Assembly (NCBI GenBank): GCA_032690845.1
Contig: CM064434.1
Location: 30,463,069 to 30,527,068 of the forward strand
Length of the DNA stretch: 64,000 nucleotides
Direction: 5' to 3'
From: Eleusine coracana subsp. coracana
Lineage: Eukaryota > Streptophyta > Magnoliopsida > Poales > Poaceae
The notes below the pieces were generated by a model. It was not told the origin of the DNA. It saw only the letters and a list, made by a program, of their open reading frames with translations, and did no database searches. Numbering within the stretch: the first letter of the stretch is position 1; the number at the start of each line of letters is the position of its first letter. This document shows, in pieces, positions 56,962-64,000 of this stretch. The position numbers were made by a program, and so were the translations under genes.

Positions 56962-57408
56962 ATGGCACCAACCGCTAGTAACACTTTCAATCTGTGCTCG
57001 ATTCTTGAAAAAGAAAAGCTTAGTGGAACAAACTTTATTGATTGGTATCGCAACTTGAGAATTGTTCTCAAGCAAGAGAAAAATGAATATGTTCTAGAGC
57101 TTCCCTATCCTGATGATCTGCTAGAAAATGCTACTGCCGCTTAGAAAAGGGAGTATGAGAAGCATACCAATGATACAATTGATGTTAGCTGTCTCATGCT
57201 TGCCACTATGTCCTCTAAGCTTCAGAAGCAATATGAGAACGTGGATGCCCACAATATGATTGAGGGACTTCGTGGCATGTTTGAGAACCAAGCAAGGTCT
57301 AAGAGGTACAACATCTCAAAGTCCTTGTTTGCATGTAGGCTAGCTGAAAGCGGTTCTGTTAGTCCTCATGTGATCAAGATGATTGGTTCCATTGATAATT
57401 TCCCATGA
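56962..57408 (+). pseudogene. Angela-like gag fragment
   Basis: It starts MAPTASNTFNLCSILEKEKL and continues GTNFIDWYRNLRIVLKQEK, the UBN2-type gag N-terminus. A stop at 57142-57144 replaces the Trp that normally follows AA, and the frame then resumes (KREYEKHTND, LQKQYENVDAHNMIEGLRGM, CRLAESGSVSPHVIKMIG). It is cut after IDNF at about 57405. Confidence 0.88.
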
Positions 57409-57410
57409 CA

Positions 57411-57772
57411 TCTATCATATGTGAAAATTGAGGTGTATCCAATCCCACATTTCCGTCAGTGACAGTGTTCCCGTTGCCCAGAACTTCCGTAATTGACGAA
57501 ACTTTCGTCAGGCACCACAGAACTTCCGTCAGGCTCTGTTCTGTGACCTTTTGGACCTTCCTTGTTTTGGTTTTTGTTTCTTTTATGCTTCCGCTATGTG
57601 TCCTTTTGGTTTGAGTCATTCCTAGGGTTAACACATTACAAGTTAGTGTGTGTAATCTTGGTGACTCGGTTAGAGGTTTGTTTGGGTTGTCGTTGGGACA
57701 TAGGCCAAGTTCTTGAAAAGAATTTGAATTGGCTCCCATTCACCCCCCTCTGGTCGCCTTCTCGGTCCTTCA
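57411..57772 (+). repeat. Truncated 5' LTR of copia element 3, with PBS
   Basis: The last 360 bp or so of an LTR end in TTCTCGGTCCTTCA at 57772 and are followed by ATTGGTATCAGAGCC (PBS, 57773-57787). The stretch 57465-57535 contains about four copies of the GGAACTTCCGTCA palindrome half-site also found in the LTR at 3123-4776. The 5' part, including the U3 promoter, is missing, so the element lacks its normal promoter. Confidence 0.8.
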
Positions 57773-57835
57773 ATTGGTATCAGAGCCGGTTTGATCACTA
57801 GTTGACCTTCACCGGCCTTGTGATCCGAAGGCGAC

Positions 57836-59009
57836 ATGGAGAAGTGTGCTGTCAAGCTGTGGACGTTCGATGGAGAGGACTTCCCCTACTGGAAGTCACG
57901 GATTAAGGCGTATCTGCTGAGTCAAGGACGTGCAATTTGGGAGATTGTTGATCAGGAGTATGCTATACCACAAGATCTAAATACTGCTTCTACAGGTGAG
58001 TTAGTCAGGTATCAGAACAAGTCCAAAGCTGTCAATATTTTGCTCTCTGCACTTGGTAGGAGTGAACATGATAGGGTTGCACACCTTGACACTGCTCATG
58101 CTATTTGGGTTAAGCTCTGCACTTACCATGAGGGTACCAACCAGGTCAAGTCTATGTGTAAGGATTCTTACAATAGGCAATACCAAACCTTTGCTCAAAA
58201 ACCGGGCGAGTCACTAGAAGACACTTTTCGTAGGTTTGAGGCAATTGTGTGCAACTTGCGGGCTTGTGCTACCCTTGTGTACAATGACAATGATAGAGCT
58301 AAGCAACTGCTGTACTCACTTGATGAAAATGTTTGGGGGGGTTAAAATTGCTGCTCTAGAAGAAACTGCTGATTTCAACATCTTAAATTGTGAGCAACTG
58401 TATAGCAAGCTGAAATCTCATGAACTATCTAGGAAATCTCATCCTAATCTTGCTATTCCTGCTTCTAGCATGGCTTTGCTTTCTAGCTCTCAGAAGGTTA
58501 GTCACAGTGATGCTTCTTATGGAACTAACCGCTCACATGACATGTCTTCCTTGGAGTTTGCTTTGTCTTCTCTTGTTGCAGCTTCTGATGAACAGATGGA
58601 GTGCATTCCTAATAAGGAGCTGTCCTTGCTCACAAGGAAGTTCAGGAAGTTCTACAACAACCACAAGGAGAGAAGAGGAGGTGGTTCAAGAACCTGCTTC
58701 AAGTGTGATGACCCGGGACACTTCATCGCTGATTGTCCTAAGAAGAAGAAGAAGGCCGGGTACTGTGACAACAACACTGAAGACTTCAAGCAGAAGAAGA
58801 ACCGCTTCTACAAAAAGGGCAAGAACTCCAAGAAGTTCGCCAAGGCCATTGCACGCGCCTGCATTGCGGCCTTGAGCGATGTTGACCTCACATCAAGCGA
58901 AAGCTTTACAAGCTCGGAGGAGGAGGTTGAGAAGCCACGAGTCAAACGGAAGGATGACTTCACCGGGCTTTGCTTCATGGCAAAGAACGACCATGACACT
59001 GACTCTTGA
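57836..59009 (+). pseudogene. Copia element 3 gag
   Basis: MEKCAVKLWTFDGEDFPYWK opens a UBN2-type gag. A G-run at about 58337-58343 causes a frameshift after LYSLDENVWGG; the frame resumes as VKIAALEETADFNIL. The zinc knuckle CFKCDDPGHFIADC is at about 58701-58742, followed by a Lys-rich tail and a TGA at 59007-59009 before the protease. Gag would package element RNA. The frameshift and stop make it defective. Confidence 0.88.
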
Positions 59010-59954
59010 TCCAACTCCGACACAAGCGAGGTAGCAGGTGGAGGCTTGGAGAACAAATGGTTGATGGAATCTGGGTGTTCGTGCCACATGACCACAGATG
59101 CAAAGTGGTTCTCCAGCCTCACTCTCTTGAAGTGGCGGGAGTATGTGACCTTTGGAGATGACAAGAGAGGGAAAGTGAAGGCAAGAAGCGCGGTAAAGGT
59201 AAATGAAAAATTCACTCTCAAGGATGTTGGTTTGGTTGAGTATCTCAAGTACAATCTCCACTCTGTCTCTCAGCTTCTTGATGTTGGTTTGGAAGTGCGC
59301 TTTAAGTCGAATGCTTCTTGTGTTCTTCATTCGAGTGGTTCCTTGGTTTGTGGGATTTCTTGTATTGGCAGAGTCTTTCAGGCTGATTTCGCTGGTTCTC
59401 CTGGTTTTCCCAAGTGCTTGTTTGCTCAATCTTCTTCCGAGCTCTGGAAATGGCATAGGAGACTGGGTCACATGAGCTTTGACTTGCTATGTCGCTGGAG
59501 TGGCCTAGGTTTGATCCGAGGACTGCCTAAGCTCAAATTTGATAAGGATTTGGTTTGTGCTCCGTGTTGTCATGGGAAAATGATTGTCGCTTCTCATCCG
59601 CCAATCAATTTGGTGATGACTGAACGCCATAGAGAGTTGCTTCATATGGACACTGTTGGTCCTTCTCGGGTTCGTTTGGCGGGTTGGAAGTGGTATGTTC
59701 TTGTGATTGTTGACGACTATTCTCGCTACTCTTGGGTTTACTTTGTTGAAAGCAAGGATGAAGTGTTTCATCACTTTTGGAGTTTAGCTTTGAGGTTGTT
59801 CAAGGAACTCCCTGGTGCATTACGAGCAATCCGCAGTGATAATGGCACCGAGTTCAAGAACTCCTCCTTTGATGCTTTCTGTCTTGAGCATGGCATCGAG
59901 CATCAGTTTTCAGCACCTCGTGTTCCCCAGCAGAATGGAGTGGTCGAAAGATAG
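59010..59954 (+). pseudogene. Copia element 3 protease and integrase
   Basis: The protease motif reads WLMESGCSCHMT; the catalytic Asp of the family (LMDSGCSRHMT in the related copy near 8700) is Glu here, which should abolish activity. The integrase has WKWHRRLGHMSFDLL, CAPCCHG, LLHMDTVGPS, VDDYSRYSWVYF and RSDNGTEFKN (both catalytic Asp present) and VPQQNGVVER, then a stop at 59952-59954 where the related copy has Lys. Confidence 0.88.
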
Positions 59955-59966
59955 AACAGAACTCTG

Positions 59967-62201
59967 GTGGAGATGGCCCGGACGATGCTCGATGAGCATA
60001 CGACTCCGAGGCGGTTCTGGGCTGAGGCCATTAGCACTGCTTGCTATGTTTCCAATCGGATTTTCTTATGCTCAATTCTTAATGTGACTTCTTATGAGCT
60101 GCATTTTGAGAGAAAGCCCTTAGTTTCTCATTTGCGTGCCTTTGGTTGCAAGTGCTTTATTCTCAAGCGTGGTAATCTTGATAAGTTTGAGTCAAGGTCT
60201 TCCGATGGCATTTTTCTTGGTTACTCTCCTCATGGTCATTCCTACAGAGTTTTGAATTTGGAGACTAACACCATCATAGAATCCTGCGATGTAGCCTTTG
60301 ATGAATCAATCTCTTGTGCAAGGAATGTGATTGAGTCTGTCTGTGACAAGGAGTTGAAGGAGAGCATCTTTGTAGAAGAGGACCTACAGGGTTTGATGAT
60401 GATGATGATGATGATGACTCACTTCATCTTTCATCTGAGCTTGTTCCTGTTGCTACCACTACTCCAGCAGAGGGTCCAGAAGCTTCTACATCGACTTCAG
60501 CAGCTGTTGAGCGAGCTTCAGCTGTGGTTGAGGGGGAGGTACACTCTGAGAGAGAGGCTCCTCACCACATTCAGCGTCAACATCCACCCCAGCATATGAT
60601 CGGTAATCTCTATGAGGGGACAACAAGGTCAAGGTCTGTACATCTTGCTTGCTTTACTAATTCTATCTTTGTTGCAACCTTTGAACCCCGAGATGTTGGA
60701 CACGCACTATCTGATGAACATTGGGTTAATGCCATGCATGAGGAGTTGGAAAACTTTGAGAGAAACAAAGTCTGGACCCTTGTAGAGCCTCCCAAAAATG
60801 TCAATGTCATTGGAACCAAGTGGGTGTTCAAAAACAAACATCGGGAGGATAGTGAGGTTGTGAGAAACAAGACTAGGCTAGTTGCTCAAGGTTTTACCCA
60901 AGTGGAGGGCTTAGATTATGGTGAAACCTTTGCTCCTGTTGCTCGCATAGAAGCCATTAGGATCTTGCTTGCATTTGCTACCTCCAAGGGCATTAGACTT
61001 TATCAAATGGATGTCAAGAGTGCTTTCCTAAATGGTTTCATAGAGGAAGAAGTGTATGTGAGGCAACCCCCTGGCTTTGAGCACCATAAATACCCAAACC
61101 GTGTGTACAAGCTTCAGATGGCTTTGTACGGGCTAAAAGCACCTAGGGCATGGTATGCTAGGCTTAAGACCTTCTTGCTAGAGCGTGGGTATGTCATGGG
61201 GTGTGTTGATGAAACCTTGTTCACTCTAAAGCGTGGCAATGACTTTCTAATGTTTCAGATTTACATGGATGATATCATCTTTGGTGGTTCCTCTCATGCT
61301 CTTGTGTCCAGATTTCAGGAAGCCATGGAAAGTGAATTTCAGATGTCGATGATGGGAGAGCTCACCTTCTTTCTTGGGCTTCAAATCAAGCAGTGCAAGC
61401 AAGGCACTTTCATACATCAAGCCAAGTACACGAAGGATCTCCTAAAGAAGTTCGACATGGTCAATGTGAAGCCGTTGTCTACACCAATGTCCACTACAAC
61501 GGATCTTGACCCTGATGAAGACTGTGAAGCGGTGGGTCAAAGGGAGTACAGGAGCATGATTGGCTCCCTTTTGTACCTGACAGCGACAAGACTTGACATA
61601 CACTTTGCGGTGTGTTTTGTGCTTGCTTTCAAGCTTCCCCAAGGGCGACCCATCGCAAGGCTGTCAAGCGCATCTTCAGGTATCTCAAATACACCCTTGA
61701 GTTTGGTCTTTGGTACTCTGCATCTTCATCTCTTGATCTTATTGGGTATTTGGATGCGGACTTTGCTGGGTGTAGAATTGATGGAAGAGCACTTCTGGTA
61801 CTCGCCATTCTTGGGTCTGTTGGTCTTCTCGTAAGCAGTCGAGTGTTGCCCAATCCACCATAGAGGGTGAGTATGTAGCTGCTGCTAGCTGCTGCTCATA
61901 AATCCTATGGATTGTGTCTACCATGAGGGACTATGGGTTGACTTTTAAGGCTGTTCCACTCATGTGTGATAACTTCAGTGCCATATGCTTAGCCAAAAAC
62001 CCAGTCCAACATGGTAAGGTCAAACACATCAATTTGCGATTCTACTTCTTGAGAGACAATGCTGAGAAGGGGGATGTTGAGCTCATATACATTGATACCA
62101 AAAACCAACTAGCTGATATCCTCACCAAGCACCTAGATGCTTCGAGATATGCTTTTCTTTGGGGGGAACTTGGTGTTTGTCATCCGTATGGCATCATTTG
62201 A
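59967..62201 (+). pseudogene. Copia element 3 reverse transcriptase and RNase H
   Basis: After the integrase tail (ARTMLDEHTTPRRFWAEAI), frame changes occur at an ATG repeat near 60395-60417 and near 61612. The RT has GTKWVFKNKHREDSEV, YQMDVKSAFLNGFIEEEVYV, YKLQMALYGLKAPRAWYARL (one codon lost after LYGLK relative to the copy at 6630-6680) and FQIYMDDIIFGG. The RNase H includes CDNFSAICLAKNP and DTKNQLADILTKHLD and ends GVCHPYGII at 62201. A purine tract (TTTGAGGGGAAGT) follows. It is non-functional because of at least two frameshifts. Confidence 0.9.
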
Positions 62202-62209
62202 GGGGAAGT

Positions 62210-64000
62210 TGGTGTTCACTTGTATATATGTATATTACCATTTTTGCTTTGCATCTTATGTGTAATATCTGCATTGGTAGATGAGCTTTGAGTCTTATGC
62301 TTTCTTGCATTTCTCTTTGCTATGATTGAGCTTGAGCTAAGTTGTGTGGATGTGATGGTAATCTCTCATGCTTAGATTTTCTAGATGGCCTGTTATAGAC
62401 TCATATGAGCAACTTGCTAATCTTAAAGCTAAACTGAGCTTCTTGTGAACCTTACGATCTAATCTTGTCAAGACTTGCTCACCATGTGTATAATTGCTCT
62501 TATTTTTGTTGAAACTTGCATTGAGGATGGTCTAGAGGATGTCTTGGCCTTGGCACCATGTGTTTGCGAAATGGAAGGCTTTGCAAATGTTTAGCTCCTG
62601 ATGTAACATTGTGGGAACATGTGTTCCTTTTGCCGCAAAGGCATGCTCTTTTGTCTTGTGCATAATCTTGAAAAATCTGCTAAGTTCTTTGATCAAGAAT
62701 TACTCATAATGCTAAATCCAAACTTTGTGACTTGAAGCCTCGGGGTGTTTGCCGTACCCAGTCGTGCGACCCGCCGCATGGATAAGAGGACACATGAGGA
62801 TAAACATAATCACTTGATCAATTGAGTCTCTCTTGCATATGTGAGCGTTTGTAGAGCTCATTTTCTGCGAATGCTTGTTGCCCTTGTTGAGATTGAAACT
62901 GGCTAGATTCTTATGATTCATTGGTGCTTGTTTTGCCTTGGATGAGAGTACTTACACATGTGGTGGCAGATTTTCTCATGATAAGCAAAATTTGATTCTA
63001 TCTAAGCTAGTCAATCTTTTTGCTTAGCTTGTATAGCTCATGGTGTTTATGCCTTGCTATCTATTTTTGATCTTTGCATGATTGGGAGCTATTGCTTTTA
63101 CACTTCATGGCACTATGGTTATGGTTAGCATAGTTAAATGCTTGTTTGCATAATTGTTGAAGTTCCTTAGATTTGCATTTTCATGCATTGCATGCTCTTT
63201 TGCCTCTTTGATGAGTTTATTGCCAAAGAGGGAGAAAATTTTGGGGTCATGCATAAATAATGCTAAGAAACTCATATGATCCATTTTGCACTACATGAGA
63301 CCTGCCACAACTTGAGGGGGGAGCATATCATGATCTTGAGCATTTTCTTACGCTTTTCACATTCTTTGCGTCTCAAGTCGCTTTCTTTGCCAACTCTTGG
63401 TTTTGTGATCCCTACTTGCTAGATGGCTTGTTTTCACCTTTTCTTTGGGTTTGGCCATTTGGATGTGCTTATTTGGCTTCGCATTTCAATCTCTAATCTT
63501 TGCGCATTTGGTGTTGTCAATGTACTCATCAAGGGGGAGATTGAGAAACCATGTGGATATGTGCCACGGTTTGCTATATTTGTGATGAGTAATTGACTTG
63601 AGCGGATTTGGTGTTTGAGTTGAAATACGGGAATCCAGGGATTGCATGGGTTTGCATATCATGGTTATGACTAACCGGAGTTGGTGGAGATATTGGTGAT
63701 ATTGCAGGAGATGAGAAATTTGTTTGCTTGTCTCATGATGTGTAGGTCACTGGAGTCAACTTGGCGGTCAACGGCAAGAGGATCTGGCACAAGTAGGGGA
63801 CTTGGAGCCAGACGATCGGGATGCCGGGTGAAGTCAAGGGTGATCCACACCGTACACGTCGAGAGGCAAGAAGCACAGACGGTTTCACGGTTGAGCCTCA
63901 AAAACGTGGTGGTGATGAAGATGACGTGTTGACCAAGTCAAGGCGAACGGGATGCCGGTGCAAGTGACAAGGGGGGCCGATGGACAGGGACTGGGAGAGA
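62210..64000 (+). repeat. 3' LTR of copia element 3 (runs off the window)
   Basis: It starts TGGTGTTCACTTGTATAT directly after the polypurine tract and is at least 1790 bp. The first roughly 790 bp match, inverted, the LTR fragment at 4777-5554. The rest has no gene; the frame at 63681-63932 lacks a domain. The LTR end is outside the window. Confidence 0.85.

Larger units (their letters stand above)
55401..57410 (+). mobile_element. Angela-like copia element, 5' end only
   Basis: A 506-bp LTR, a PBS and part of gag are present, then the sequence changes to a different copia LTR at about 57411. The LTR start TGTTGGAGATATGCCCAAGAG is very close to the Angela/BARE-type start. Everything downstream of gag, including the 3' LTR, is missing. 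Confidence 0.85.

Overview
The window looks like repeat-rich DNA from a grass (Poaceae) nuclear genome. Three things suggest this: nested Ty1/copia and Ty3/gypsy LTR retrotransposons with grass-type internal sequences, hAT, CACTA and MITE-like DNA elements, and one very GC-rich receptor-kinase gene with a plant-type intron. There are no bacterial operons, CRISPR arrays, tRNA genes or functional rRNA genes. The species cannot be fixed from the sequence alone.

Layout. 1-4776: a minus-strand copia element cut by the window edge, with its 5' LTR (3123-4776) inserted into the LTR of a second minus-strand copia element (4777-8743). 8744-11280: a gypsy 3' fragment, a copia gag remnant and an unclassified LTR-like stretch. 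11281-17970: a rearranged Tat-type gypsy fragment with a plus-strand RNase H piece facing a minus-strand 'gypsy-type' extra ORF. That ORF is interrupted by a tandem Cassandra-type TRIM (14061-15307) whose three LTRs carry 5S rRNA-like sequence. 17980-20203: a truncated minus-strand copia element with its 5' LTR. 20204-24429: intergenic DNA with a TIR element, a MITE-like element and two tandem duplications.

24430-30822 (+) is the only convincing host gene. It encodes a CLAVATA1/BAM-type LRR receptor-like kinase of 1042 residues in two exons. Its 3264-bp intron lies inside the Glu codon of the kinase APE motif and contains a 1.4-kb hAT-like element.

31597-44807 is a full-length Tat-type gypsy element (13.2 kb, TSD ATGAG) on the minus strand, with an oppositely oriented extra ORF that has its own TATA-like box and an internal poly(A)-type retroinsertion with a 17-bp TSD. 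It sits in the LTR of an older minus-strand gypsy element (44813-49705). The same LTR also carries a CACTA element (45003-46179, TSD CTC). 50028-55400 holds an unusually long 3.5-kb LTR with a tRNA-Met-type PBS and a non-pol internal region with a coiled-coil ORF. 55401-57410 is an Angela-like copia 5' end. 57411-64000 is a plus-strand copia element of the same family as the one at 4777-8743; its 5' LTR is truncated and its 3' LTR runs off the window.

Nearly all transposon ORFs carry stops or frameshifts. The most unusual structures are the tandem three-LTR Cassandra inside an antisense retroelement ORF, two antisense extra ORFs with candidate promoters, the dense imperfect-palindrome array in a copia LTR, and the hAT-loaded intron splitting the kinase APE codon. 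I did not find an entirely new type of system that I could defend from sequence alone.
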